In this document: piece by piece, positions 26,601 through 41,267 of the stretch
Numbering within the stretch: position 1 is the stretch's first letter
How the letters are laid out: every line of letters begins with the position of its first letter
DNA from: Embiotoca jacksoni
Lineage: Eukaryota; Chordata; Actinopteri; Embiotocidae
DNA: 64,000 nucleotides
Assembly: GCA_022577435.1 (NCBI GenBank)
Contig: JAKOON010000005.1
Location: 15,966,724 to 16,030,723 of the forward strand
Reading direction: 5' to 3'
Program-made: the position numbers and the translations under genes
Notes under the pieces: generated by a model
Database searches by the model: none
The model's input: the letters and a program-made list of their open reading frames with translations, nothing else
What the model was told of the DNA's origin: nothing

Positions 26601-28421
26601 AGCTCAAAGCAGCATGGCTGTAGAGTCTTAAAGGTTTATGTCCTCAGTGTGACTGACTGGACAGTTGGAGAGTACAGAAAAACACACCAACACATTGTTG
26701 GTTTTTGTCTTATCAAGGGATTTGTTGAAGACCACAAAAAAACTAATACAATGTCAATTAATCAGACAAGCTAGGACCACATAATGTGGATGCAGACAGG
26801 CATTGGCAGTCCACTAGGCAGTACATTTGTTATGGTGATCACACACACCCATGTAGAGAAAAATGACATCTTGATTAATGAGTTCAAAGGGGCAGCGACT
26901 CAAGTCATGTCAGGCTGGTGACATTGTTGGTACTCCTGAGGGAAAAGAGCACCACATTTGGCAGAGGGACATTAAATGTACACAGAAATGCGAGCAATTA
27001 CTCTGAAATAGAAAACAATGATGGGCATTTTTATTGCATTTTCAGTCCTGAGGGCAATCTTTGGCTATCAGCAGGACACTTCAAGGACAGTGGCAGCCAG
27101 GGGACGATGTACCAATTGCAGCTCCTATTTGTCTGAGTGCTCCTGTCTGTTTTTGCCTCAAATAATTTTCAGTCAAAAGGTAACAGCATCATAAAACAAA
27201 CTGTTTTCATCCAGGAGTTTGTTGGAAGCTAGACAGTCCACAGAAAGGCATAAAGAGAGTGTGCATTGGGCCTACATTGGGCCACTCAAGGTTGTCTTGG
27301 TATTTAAATGAGTCTCCTTCAGCAGATCTGCTCATACACTTTAGTGACTGCAGGGTGGGAGAGTCGGCACTGATGAAACAAACAGAAAATCAACTCAGGT
27401 TAAATCTTTGTCAGTAACAAACATGAACTTATATTCATGTGTAATTTTTTTGGATGGAAATTGACATGTGACTACCCACCACATACAAACAGACTAAAAA
27501 GAATACGTTTTGACCAGTAAGTGTCATCCAGGGAAGAAAGTTGTGAAATAGAGCGTCTACTTTTGTCCTGCTGGAACGCACACTGATTGCCTGCAGCTCA
27601 GGCCTCTGTTGTGATTGGGTGACAATCAAACACTGCTGAGTTTTAGTCAAAGGTTACAGGCAATCAGTGTAATTTGCTAATGATACAGGGCTTTGGTGTC
27701 ATCAGAGCCTGCCGCAGCGAGCTAGAAAAAACAGTCAAACACTTGTATTTCTATACAGTCGGCCTATTAGTATGCCGGTCTTGATGTGTCTTCTACCCTA
27801 AGGCTGTGAGATCAGAAAACACTTTGTTTCTTCTATTTTATTGCAAAATATGTGAGCTTAGTTACGTGTCATTGTTTTTCTGTTTTGCATAGGTGGCCAC
27901 AGGCAAAAAGTCTATTCATTTTTAAAAGTTCAGAGCCCTGCTCAGTCATGTGATGAACTGTTGTTGTGTTGAATTGTATCAAAAAGAAAAAGCCAGAGCC
28001 TGTTAGTCAGTGAGGCCTGGTTGTGAGCGAGCTGACAGTCTCACCTAAAGGCTTCGATGAGTCTCTCCACTTTCTGTGCTTCTCCCTGAACACGGACGTG
28101 AGCCTGGAACTTTCTCAGGGCTTCGTCAAGCTCCATGCCTGAGAAATCCATCTCATCCACAACACAGCTATAAAGAGACAGACAGAGAGAGAGGGGGGAA
28201 AAAGAGAAAGCCAGAGAGAAAGGAGAGTGAGACTTTATTTGTAGTATGTCACTATAATGACAAGGCGAGTGAATGAGTGTGTAGAAATGTGTATGCGTGT
28301 GAATGTGCAACAAACTACGTGCATCCAAGTGCTGATGGCAAATCTCAGTCATACTTCAATTACAGAGCCACTGACCTGGAAGACACCCATAGAGACAACA
28401 TGCTTGCATACACATACACAT

Positions 28422-28502
<81 letters not shown>

Positions 28503-28904
28503 GTGCAAACATTAATGGAGAAGAAAGGGTCTGGCGACAGTCAGGAGATAAGAGGGAAGGGAAAAGAGGGACGAGAGGGCAAGTTAATGAAAAGCAAAGA
28601 ATGAGGGGGCCAGAGAGCGCTACATGAAATGCTAAGCACAGGCTGCGGCAATGGGAAAAATACATACGCACAATTGTTCATGTGCATTTATGTGCATATT
28701 TGTGTCCACGAAAGTGTGTAGTAAAATAAAATGAGGGTGTGTGCAGTGTATTCAGTGCAGTGACCTATTTCTACAGTCTCTACAACAACCTCTGCAAAAA
28801 GCCTCTCTGTCTACACTGGTTGGATGCAAAAAGGGTGACTGTGAAAGCATTAGATAAATATGTTTTCATGGATTTGTTGCACTTATGCATGCAAGTGTCA
28901 AGTA

Positions 28905-28963
<59 letters not shown>

Positions 28964-28964
28964 A

Positions 28965-29012
<48 letters not shown>

Positions 29013-30343
29013 TGTGTGTGTCACGTGGATATGTGGGCATGAATTTCAATGGCCGGTTCTATTCAAGATATTTTAGAATACCTGGATTCATCAAAGTCTA
29101 AGTCTAAATAATCTAAATAAATGTCTGTTAAATCAATATATATTAGTGAAGGAGGTAACACATTGGCGCCTGAGCCTGTGGCCCACTGATGAAATCCTTT
29201 GCATTCGTAGTTTGACACACTGAACGAGCTGGGTGTCTATATCAAAATGCCCGGGAAAATTCCCAAGCAGCGGGCAGATTCTGACGTGTTTCCCATCACC
29301 CAGCAGTGGTTAGTCTGCCAGAGAAGGTAGGTGGAGCAAACACGACAGCCTTGCTCTTCAACTGCCAACTGACTTATTTCACACAGGCGACACTAATTGG
29401 ATCTCTGGGATGTGAAGTACAAATACACAGCTGCAATTACCTCTTATTGCCAGAGGTATCACCAAAATGAGCAAAACAGAGAACTTCAAGATTGTAACTT
29501 TAATTTCTAAATGGTAGCAATTAAGTAATCTGGTGATGAGGATCATGACATGCGGTTGGGAGCTCCAGAATGGACCTTGAGGTGAGGTTGTTAAATCAAA
29601 TCCAGGGAGTCGTTAAGTTAGGTGGCTAATAAAGTTTCTCACTTTGTAATTAGGAAAGAAAAAAACTCTGCAGTTATAATTGATAGCTTAACAATGTATA
29701 CATAAATGTATTATAGTCCAGATGCTCTGTCGCCCTTTTACAAGGTAAAGGCTCCAAAGGGGCAATAGAGAGGTCTTGATGATGAACTAAAGGACTGAAC
29801 TGTAGTTAAGATAGAGAAAAAGCTTGTGAGTGGATTCTAAGTTAACCATCTAGGGTTTGAGGGCATTTTCTCAAATTTCCTATATCTGAAACATGCCTAT
29901 TAAATGCACTTGCATATATCATAATACCCATGTGTTTCATATCAAAATTTTCAGAATAATCTTAGTTATCGCTATAATTAAGAGATCATTTGGCCCTAAT
30001 GCTGAGAAATTGAAGTCTGATTTTAGAAAGTTAACAAATCTCTCAAAAAAGCGTACATTTATTCGTGTTGATTAAATGTTTTGGTGCTTGAAATAAGTTT
30101 ACAAAAGTCTTAGGTTTACAAAAGCAGTTAAATATATGAAAAGAATAGTAACATGATATCTTATTAAATTAAATTCTGTGAAATCGGTTTTGTAGAAGTG
30201 TTGTCTTTCACTCTACTTTCAACAAATCTAAGAGGGGCAGAGAGGGTTAATATTAGTATCTTAAACTCAAATACATTCAATGAGAAATTAAAATTTAACA
30301 GGCAGATTTGTTAATAGACTTTGATTTTTTTAAATCCTTTCAA

Positions 30344-30441
<98 letters not shown>

Positions 30442-30825
30442 CTGTGTGATGCAGAGATGTCGGCATATGTAAATAACGAGAACTCACTCAAGGACATCTC
30501 TGTTAAATTGCAGCTTGCTGTTCCCCAAGAACTCTCCAATCATCTGTCGGCTCAGGCCCTTCCTCTGCAGCAGGAAGTGAGCCACTCCGATGGCCGTGTC
30601 TGGGACGAAACCACGCGTGATCAGGAAGTGGATGCCTCTTTCCGGGTTCCTGTCCACACACAAAAAAAAAAAAAACGCAGAAAAGCAGAGTGTTTAAAAT
30701 CACATTCTGTGATGTTTTTGTGCATGAACAGAATGCAGTGTGGGAAACCGTGAGAAAGAAATGTGTTACACCGTATTTAAGAGAAAGGGTGTTTAATGTG
30801 TGTATGTGTCTGAAGACGGAAGCGT

Positions 30826-30865
<40 letters not shown>

Positions 30866-33800
30866 TGAAGCACAAAGAGAAAGTGGGAAAAGAAGAGTGC
30901 TTTCATGCGCAAAAGCTGTTAGCTCTGGACTTCAGCATCAGACCCACTGTCACTGATGCATATGAGTTAATTTACTTCATTTGTATAAACTAATGATAAG
31001 TGCGGGCCAACCGTGGATTCTATTTATAGGAATTGAGTGGCTCTCACATTGTTCATGACCTCCTTGACTGCCTCTCCTGTCCCACTGCATTCACCCTCTT
31101 TATCTCCTCCCCCACTATCCTCTCTAAGTCTATTTTTTTTCACGGACATCGCACCATTACAAGATGGCACTGAACCGGCAGCTCCTCCCAACAATCACAA
31201 ACACTAATGAGCAGCTGCTTAGAGCAGTTTTGCAGGGCTGTTGGAAATTTGTTAGACACAAACAGTAATAAGTGTACTTTGAACCTTGAGCCAGAGGGTG
31301 AAGAAATATTTAATATGTTTTCTCTGACAGTGCGCATGTGTGTGTTGTCGGGCCACTCACACATTGAAGAGGTTGAGTCCTATACGGTAGAGGCGTTTGC
31401 GGTGGGTATCAGTGGACAGGGTTGGCGAGCGACAAGATGCTGGATCCTGGCAGCGGTCCCGAGGCAGAGAGACCACTAAGGCCTGCAGTGCCTCAGGGCT
31501 CGGCCCCGCAGGGATCTGCTGAGGGTGAGTATAGTGATACTGCTGGAACTGGGTGTAGATCTGGGCAGGCTGCTGGTTAGGCTGGACTGAGGTGGAGATG
31601 GAAGTGGAAGTAGAGGTAGAAGTGGAGGTGCTCTCTCCTTCCATACCGCCTCCTCCTAGAGTCGGCACAGCTGAACCCCTCCTGGATCCTGGATCTGCCA
31701 TTTCCAGCTCCTCACTGGGTGGAGGTGCAGGAAACTCTGGCTCCTCTGCTGATTCTCCTCCCCCAGCCATCCCGCTCACAGACGTCTTCCTGCTGCCCAG
31801 CTCTCCTCCGCCTGAGTTGCCCATAGAGGTGGTCGTTGTGGTGGCGGAGGAGATGGTGTAGGAGCTATTGCTGTCGATGTGAACAGTAACATCCCTGAAG
31901 GCCATGAGCAGCGAGCTGGCGCTACGGGGCAGACAAGCGCTCTCAGCAGCTGCACGAAGGGCCCCGGGGTCCATCAGTAGTCCCTTCCCCTCTCCACTCT
32001 CAGACAAGCTCCAACCACGAAGGGCATCATCAATTGACTGTGCCAAGGAGTGTAGCTGCAAATATGGTGATAATAAATGCGCATTAGAACCAGTGATTTA
32101 ATAAGGTCAGGGGACATTATTCATGTGTTGAAAGGTTTGAGAGTAGCAGGGTTGCTAATTAGTGGCTATTTGTAAGATTAGTAGAACAAAACTAATAGTA
32201 ACGCTGGCTGGACACTGAGCAGTCCATGGCATTCAGATTAAACAGTCTATTAAGCCACTGGGGCCCAGTCAATGTAGTTTAGCTTAAGAAGAATAAATTG
32301 TAGTTATAAGGCCGGTCATTGAGGGTCTGCTCTTTTCTTGGGTATAAGGGCAATATTCAAAGACATTTTAAAGTTCAAGTTAGGGTCAGAGAATTGGGTC
32401 AAAAGTCAGAGGGATCAGGGGATTTATGATGGCATATTCTGACACTGATTGTCTGGTCTATTGTTTGAGTCAAAATGTAATTTACAAATTGTGGTGGGCT
32501 TCCATATGAATGCTCACCCACCTAGTACAGTTTGTCATGTGAAAAGATAAAGTATGATATTAATGGAACATTTGCCATGGTGGCATGCAAACATTTAAAA
32601 TGATCATTAAAACGTAAATCAGAAACTGATAGGAATGTCATTAGGTTTGCAGATGTTTGGTCATAAACCAAAGTATTAGAGAAATTTCAATCTTGATCTG
32701 AAAACTCAGAGAATGACCATTGTTATGATTCATCCTGAAGAGAATATGAGAGGCTGCACCAGATTTTGTGCTAATCCATTTAAGGAATTTAAGGGAATGT
32801 CCAGATATTTCCTCTGACTCTTGTGGTTTTGTTGCAAATTTCATAGCAAATCCATCAAGTAGTTGTCAAAACATTAACCAAAATGTAAGAAAGGTCAGAA
32901 GGTCATCAAAGTCAGTGGGATTCATTCACAGGGAACCATGATTGTCTGTACAAAATTTCATGACAATCAATCCAGTGGTTGTTGAGATATTTCAGTCTGG
33001 AACCACCATCACAACTCACTTGTTCGGAGAAGCAGTCCTCCAGCTGTGTGAGTGTGGATCCAGGGGTTTGAGGTGGTGCTGGGCCTGGGGTAGGAGAGGG
33101 TGTGGGTGCTGGGGCCATTGCAGGAGACGGGGGCAGAGAAGTGGAGCGACATGGGGGCGGAGGAGGAGTTTTGGAGCGTAGGGGTATTTGTCCTCCTCCT
33201 GGATGCAGAGAATAACTGTGTCTCTGGGCTGCATTCCGGTTTCGGCCTGTAGGGCTGGGATGGCGCAGGGAAATCCGACGAGGCAGCTTACTCTCCGACA
33301 GTGAGTTGCGGATCTTCTGGAAGTTTTTGCTGAGCTGATACTGACGGAAGGCTGTCTGGATTCTACGGGCTGCCCGCCTTGCTATGAGATGGCCTCCGTA
33401 CTTCTGCTCCAACTCATCTATCTGGGGACAGAAAGAGGGTGAGCGAGAGTGAGTATCACTCAAGACGCTGCAAGCATGATATTGCAAACAACACAGCCTC
33501 CACTCAAAGATATTTATACATCCATCAGCAAGCAAACATGGTGCCTATTTGTGCCCATGTCTGCAAAAGATCAAAAGTGTTTAGCATTGCCTGAGTCATG
33601 AAATTCATACTCAAACTCTTCTTCCTTCTTACTTTTCTGTCTGCCCTTTTAAAACAGGTATTAGAGCCAAAGTAAACATCATCTATCATCATTCAAGTGC
33701 TAATACTGGCTGAAGGACCATGGGAAAGAGGATAGATGGGCACTGACAAAGGTGCCGTTGAGAAAATAAGTAGAAAAGCAAACACCTGCACAAGCCTATT

Positions 33801-36708
33801 TCAGTTCCGTTAGCGGGCATAGCAGCGCAACCCAAACTCTCACATCTTCCAGAAATTTGCCCTCATATATTTTCAGTAAGAGGGAGATGAAGGAGGAGGA
33901 GGAGGAGGAGTGGGAGGCAGGGGAAGAAGAGACAGAGAGGGAGAAAAAGGAGGACAACCACACAAGGGACTGGGTTTGTGTCTGCTTACACAAAAAGTGC
34001 ATGTACACACACACACACACACACACACTCATGTACGCACACTCGCGCTGCAGCAGCAAGAGCAGGAGCAACAGCAGACCCTTCAGCAGTTTGCTATGAG
34101 GAATAAAGACATCTCCAGCCACCAGAAGCAGTTATTAGCTGTTACCATGACAACACAGCATCTTTCGCGTTCTTGTCGGTGTGGCAGTGGTATCCTGGGT
34201 GCTCTTTTTTACATCAGCTGAGACAGAAATAGATCTGAATGGGAATAATTTTTGTCACGCAAAGACACAATGTCAAATGATCACACACCTCCTCACACTA
34301 AACCAGGTGGAGCAGCCAGCTTTCACTCCATCCCACCGGGTGCTCATGGGCCCACATACACTTGAATAAATGTATATACCTGTTTGTTTTTATTCTCCAG
34401 GGAGATCTCATACTCGCTGGGTCCCTCCCTCTTGGTCCCCTCCGCTTCCTGTCCACCACCAGAGGAAGTTACGTCCTCTAGGCTCAGCATCTGTCCACTG
34501 CCAAAAAAATAAGAAGATAAAAATGTCAGTCCTCTCTGCTGACCGAAACTCTGCTGTTTTCGCACTAGCCGGTAACCCACTCTGAAGAGTGTGAAGATGT
34601 TCAGGAGGGAAGCATGCGGACAGTGATGTGTGGCTGTAGTGGCCCGGGGTGAGGATGACTGACTTTCTGTGTCCAGTCCTATTTCATCAAATTTGTGGCT
34701 CCACTGCACAAGTGACTCTGGATATATGACCAGGGTGAATACAAAAAAATTGACAAATTTGTGTCCAAACTCACTCCCCCCTTCACTCATTTACTCTTTC
34801 CTACATATTAACACAATAATTTACTCTATTGTAGAGCTGTAACCTACAATTTCACCATATTTTGTTAATCAGCTGGAATAATAGATAAAAATCACAATTA
34901 TTCAAAGCCCAAGCTTACTAATTAAACAACTTGTTTTGATGAAAAGATATTCAATATCAGGACAATGATACAAAACAGAGAAAATTAGCAAATCCTCAGT
35001 TCTGAGAAGCAAACAGTGAATGTTTAGCTTTTTTTTCCATTAACAACCAAAACAACCAATCGATTCTATTAATTGTATTTTTTTAGGTTTTAATCATTAC
35101 CTAGTGTTTATTCTATTTTTTTCACTTTTATTGATTTTTACTGAGGTAACTTTTAGCCCTAAATTTTCTTTTGTTGTTTTTATTTTTCTATGTAAGCATG
35201 TTGGGCTGCAGACTTGTATGAAAGGTGCTGTATAAATAAGGCAGAGTTTAGTTAATCAACTGATCCAGAGGTTCCCAAAGTTTTTTTGCGATATGAATCA
35301 TTATCTCCGTATGCTCCCTCGTCACAGGATGCATGCATAAATTGTGTGTGTGCAGTTCAGTCCAAGAGTGATTCTTCCCTGAGTGTCTTATTGGAATACT
35401 AATCAGGCCAGAAGAGGTAAACATGAATAGTATTAGATGGGTAATGCTGAGCTTGTGACCCCTGAGATTAATCTTGTGACTTCTTTGACCCCCACGTTGG
35501 CAGCCACTGAACTATTCAATTTATCAACAACTTGTTTCAACCCTCCAGTAAATGAAGACTTCAGACTTCAGTTATAAATAATCATCATTTTGTGCTTCAC
35601 TGACAAGCGCGCTACCGTGTAAGTAGAGTCTCACGGTAGTTCAGGAAGGCATGGAATTAATTTTACAGTCATATTTTCCACACAGCCTCCAGTTATGTTT
35701 GTTCACTAATAGGTGGTACATATAATAATTTGAACAAATTTAGTTTGCATTTAACAACGCTGCGCTCTACTCGCCACTAAACATCTGCCTGCTTTCAAAA
35801 ATTTAATTCCCTCCACCTCTCCTGGCTCCTCCTGTATTTAGCTGGATGAGAAGTTTGAATGTTTCGTTTCATGTGTTGATGTTCATTAACTGTCTTGTAT
35901 TTTGGGGCTCGAGCAGGAGGGTTTAAGAGCTCGGTGACAGTCTGTTTCAAGTTTGCTCAGATTTGTTCTAAAGCATCACATGAGCAGAGCCACACCAGCA
36001 AACAAAAATTCACATTGCTGCAATAAGTGGTTAAAACTTTAAGCTTTTTTTTTTTCACTCAATATTTTGACGTCAAAGAGATCTCTTTCAGACACTGTAC
36101 ACTTCACAGCTTAAGAGCACAACAAGCAATACACTCAAGGTGGTTGTAATCTCCATAATTAAGAGTCAGTCTGCTCCCACACTGAACCAACTGCGGTGAA
36201 TAACACTGTCGGATTTTACAGAGTTTGGACAATCTGTTATTCTCCCCTGCAGCAAAATTAGACTTATTTTGGACACAGCCTTAGAGCCGAAAGAATGATT
36301 TGGATCACCACTCTTGCATTGTTGGCACACCATCAAATGATCCGCTAGATGGTTTGCTATGGAAATAAATGCAGATTCTGTATGCGAGACTCCGAAAGCT
36401 ACTGTGTTTCCATGGCAATGACATCATTTGGATAAAAAATTTCAGTGATGATGACGATGAAATGTATAACAATCTGAGTATGCTGTACAGGAAAAAAAAG
36501 ATTGCTGGCATGGCACGGCAGAAGATGTCCTTTTGTATCAAAGATTTCAGTTCCTACTGATTCAACTTTCCTCATCATTGTCGGCTTCTCTGACATCTCA
36601 ATACTATTAAAACACCAACATTCAGCACTTTTATACAACCAATCTGCAAAGACGGAAGCATAGACGTATGATCACAACCTAAGAGGTTTTATAATGGTGT
36701 GCAATTAT

Positions 36709-36807
<99 letters not shown>

Positions 36808-37324
36808 ATGTTGTGTGCTTGTGCAATCTTTCTTCTACCCAGATAATGCTTACTCTAATAATTTTTACACAAAGGGGACCAGTGCTAAACAGGACTGGGG
36901 AGAATAAAAAGCCTGCTCATGGTTAAATAATGAGTGCATCACTAAAGTTCCTCTTTGTTTTCTTTGATTGCTGTGAAAGCAACTCTTCTGTGTCCCCAGC
37001 CAGAGAAGCTTGGTTATATCTTCAAATTCGATAAAGTTAGAGAAAATAAAGGGGGGGGGGAAGGAATAGGGGGGAAGAGAGTGGAACCAGAGGAGAGAAT
37101 GCGATAGGAACAGAGAGAGGAAACAGGAAGATAGAGGGAGTATGTTGGTGTGTGCATGCTGGAGGCTGTCTCTATCAAAAACTCTATTAAAACACTGCCA
37201 TTCCCCAGCACAGCATCAGAATACATTAGAGTACATTAGAATACATTAGAGGATTTAAAAGCACGAGTTGAGCTATTAATGCATCTGGACAGCAAAAGCC
37301 TTCATAATGATATGGGCACTATAC

Positions 37325-37404
<80 letters not shown>

Positions 37405-40400
37405 GCTCTCTTTCTCTCTCATACAGTATATACTCACATATAGCAGCAACCAACACACTAAGCACACACTCCTGCCGCGCTGCATGTGTGACATCATGGT
37501 TGAAGAAAAATTAACATCTGTCAAATCGCATTGCTCAAAGGCCAACAGAGAACGACAGTACTGTACAGCCAAGGGAGAACATGCACACACAAAGGCTGCA
37601 GAGAAAAGGCATGGCAGGTTAGGCTGGAGGCAGATATCATGGCATCTCTAGGGAGGTGTGTGTGCAATGATGGATTCAGCGGATGACAGTGTGTGAACGC
37701 GGTGCAGTGTTGCAGCCACCAGGAGCATACAACTTCATGTGATGATGATAATAATGAGCTACGGTGTTTTCACATCTCTGCTACAGCTCATCATCTCAGC
37801 TGGCCGTCCAATCAGGACAATGTGGGTGTAGGAGTTAAGTCACCAGATCAGAGAGAAGAGAGGGACTCCAGACAGACAGATGGTGATATTAATAAGCAGA
37901 ATGAGAGAGACATTTGATAGGGACGGATGACATAGAAATAATTGCGGGGAGATGATCAGAAAAGACATGGTCTTTCTCACAGACACAAATAATGAGAATG
38001 AAAAATCAACAACGCAAGGGGAAAGACATTGCAGCAGATGAAAAGACAGAATAAATAGACATGACTGGAGAAGACTGGATTTAGAAAGACAGGATTAAAA
38101 AGATGTGAGGCTGAACTGTAATCATTGAGTAACATGACAAAATCAGCTTTTTAAATTTCAATAGGTCTGCTCATTCAAACATCCAAGTGAAATGTCACGT
38201 ATTCACAAACACACACACATACACACACACACTATATATATATATACAAACAACTTCTACCACAAACAGACAATCCTGCCCACGCAGAACCAAGGCAGCA
38301 AAAGTGGCTACAGAGGATCCTCCAGTTACTATGGCAGTGGTAGCCGTTGCGTCATTACAGGGTTGCCATGGGCGCCTTTACAGCAGCAATATCAGTTCAT
38401 ACATCATCCCCCCCCGTCCCCATCTTTGTCTATCTATATGTAAGTTACCCTTGAGGCTGTCAGAGATATACAGTAGGCTTGTTAGAGAACATTTAACTGT
38501 TTTACTGTGACTCCAGGCTCCATAAATACACCAATTCACAATCACATTTACTTCAGTATGAAAGGCATGGGTGTTCACATGACTCAGTTAAAGTATATGA
38601 AACAAATATAGAACAGTGTGTACAGAGACGGAAAGTTGTAGATTGTTGAAAGAGCACGTTGTAAGAGTGGTAGGGTGGGGGGACAGTCTTAAGTCTTACC
38701 CGGATGAGCCAGAGGTGTCAGCTTCTGGATTTTCAGGGGCGGGGCAGCAAAACTGATGCAGCACGGTCTCGCTCCTGCAGAAGGACAGAGCAGAGACAGG
38801 GAGGTAAGCAAAGGGAGGAGGGAGGCGGCAGATTTGGAAGGACAACATGTCATTCAGTCGTTATTGGCTGCTGATCGTCGTTTGCCTTGTCTCCATGTTT
38901 GTTCCCAACATCCCATAAGATCCTGAAGAGGCTCTTCTTAGACTGTGGATTATTGTATCATTATATTACACAATTTGTCACTGATCCCAGCGTAAATACC
39001 CTATGTAGGTCATTTCAAGGCTGAGAAAGCTTAGAATGAGTGTGAGTATTTATATTTTTGTGTGTCCAGATGCGCTTGTTTATGCTTCCCCCCTCCAATC
39101 CATCAGATCAGTAGTGATTTAGCAGAATTCCCCAAACCCAATCTGGACAGATGGTAATTCCAGCTTTGCTTCCTGCTTCCTCTTCTTAAGTTCGCCTCTC
39201 TCATTTCTCCTTCATGCATTTTGCATTTACATTCATATTTTAGGCATTTTGCTGGTGCTCTTATCTGGAGCAATTTACGAGTGACGAGAACAAAAAAAAA
39301 AACAGCCAAGACACATCACGTGTTAGCTGTTGCACAGATCGACCTTTTCACCCTCTGGATGCTGCACACCGTCCACAAGTAGAAAAAAAAATCTGCATCA
39401 TTATCAACATCTCAGCTAGGTTTTTGGGAGATGTTGGTGTAAGCACGGGTCACATCAGGTCCTTCTATGCTGAGCTAAAAGCATTCAGTCGACAGTGAGT
39501 TTCTTAGCTTCGCCACAGAAAGTCTTCTGACCTGGGCACAGCATATTGTTCGTGACACAGACCCACAGTGACAGGCAGTCAGAGTCAGTGCACGACTAGG
39601 AGTGACAGTCCGAGCTATAAAAAGCCATCTTTTCACAGTAACTTCCACAGATATAAAGGCACATTGGATTGTTTTCTAAATATCTCCAGTCAACATTCTT
39701 TACATTCAGAATAATACTCCTTCACCTGAAAGCACACCGCTGACAGTCTTCACACCGAAATGCACACAAAGAATGGCTTTATGCTACCTTTATGGACTTG
39801 ACTCATTGATATATTAGGATTCATTTTCATGAGAAATTGTTTTGCAGTACATCCTTCAATTGACAAGCAATTGCGTTTTGTTAAGACCTTGTTCCCAGGA
39901 GCTTCAGAAATCTCAAAAACTATTATGTTACCTTTCAATATTCATTTTTCAGCACAGTAGTTTTCTTTGTTTTTCTGTTCCCCTCTTTGCCTTAAACATT
40001 ATAAAAAATATATATAAAATAAACAAAAAAGTTCAGAACACTTCCTGCAATCAGTCAAGCGGATAACATGGATTTGTCCTTTCTCATGCATCCAAAATTT
40101 AGAATTTTTGACACGCGCTTGCCACCACAGTATGTTTTACTTTTAATATGCACAGGCAGATGTACAATAAACAATGAGTCAGGAGCCAAATCTCTGAGAC
40201 ATGTTACTCATCAGTAATTGATGGAAAACATCTTTAAAGGAATAGTTTGACATTTTGGAAAATAAACTCAGCCTCTTTCTTGAGAGTTAGAGGAGAAAAT
40301 TGGTGTGTGCACAGTATATGAAGCTACAACCAGCAACCGGTTAACTTAGTTTGGCAATAAAGACTGAAACAAAGTGTAAAAAGGACAGGTTAGGATTGGA

Positions 40401-40740
40401 TTGTGTGGGGGTTTCGTGTCAGAGTATTTCTTGTCTCAGTCCAGTTGCTGCAAAACCACCACAATGTCCAGTAACTGGTTAGCGGGCGAGTAGCACCAGT
40501 CTTCTTGTCTACTGTAACTCATCAAGAAAGAAAGCACGTTGTTGGGAGATACGAAACAGCCTGAGTAATTTTTTACAGGTTGGGGAGAATAATCAGATAA
40601 CAAACCTGAGGCCAAAATATAAAAGCACTCAACGACTAAAATCTCTTCCTGTTCGCCACCAGCACGAGGGCTGGGCTATTTTGTCAGGTTGATATAAGAC
40701 AGTTCAGCCCTGCTCAGGTTTGTTTGGTCATACAGTGAAG

Positions 40741-40776
<36 letters not shown>

Positions 40777-40892
40777 AACACACACTCAGCGGGCCCATCT
40801 GTCTGTACAAGGCACACACGTAACGGCCATTCGCTTCCAACAACACTTACAAAGAGAACAGGTGAATATTTCAACAGTACATGCTTCCTGCT

Positions 40893-40950
<58 letters not shown>

Positions 40951-41217
40951 GTCCTTCCCTAGCCATCCCTCTCCTCTTCCCTGTTTTGTAAGAGTACTTT
41001 AAACGCAATACTTCTACATCAGCCAGCATCCAGTAGAGAGAGTAAGGAAAGCGGAGAGAAGGGGGAGGGTTGACGTGCAACAAGATCAGCGCCATTTGGA
41101 CTCAAAAACGCCATCAGTAGGTACATTGTACACACCTTCCACTTTTCACAGGATGTCACTGCCTCTGTTAACAACAAAACATAAATAGACTGAGAAAAGA
41201 ACTACCCCAAATGCACC

Positions 41218-41267
<50 letters not shown>

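Larger units (their letters stand above)
22570..28044 (-). other. Largest iqsec3 intron (between Sec7 exons)
   Basis: 5.5 kb that splits the Sec7 domain. It contains the Tc1-like remnant (25322-26230) and a dispersed repeat (26275-26640). The rest is AT-rich with no frame of coding character on either strand that I could support. Confidence 0.7.

Noticed and set aside
28277..28671. Long open frames of alternating Cys-Val or Thr-His residues at this and about ten other places
   Set aside because: They are translations of CA/GT microsatellites and have no coding meaning.
28430..29019. Regular repeats considered as a CRISPR-like array
   Set aside because: They are contiguous microsatellites without spacers, in a vertebrate genome.
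31592..31861. Plus-strand frame with a Glu-Val repeat
   Set aside because: Antisense of the STSTST-coding stretch of iqsec3; no independent support.
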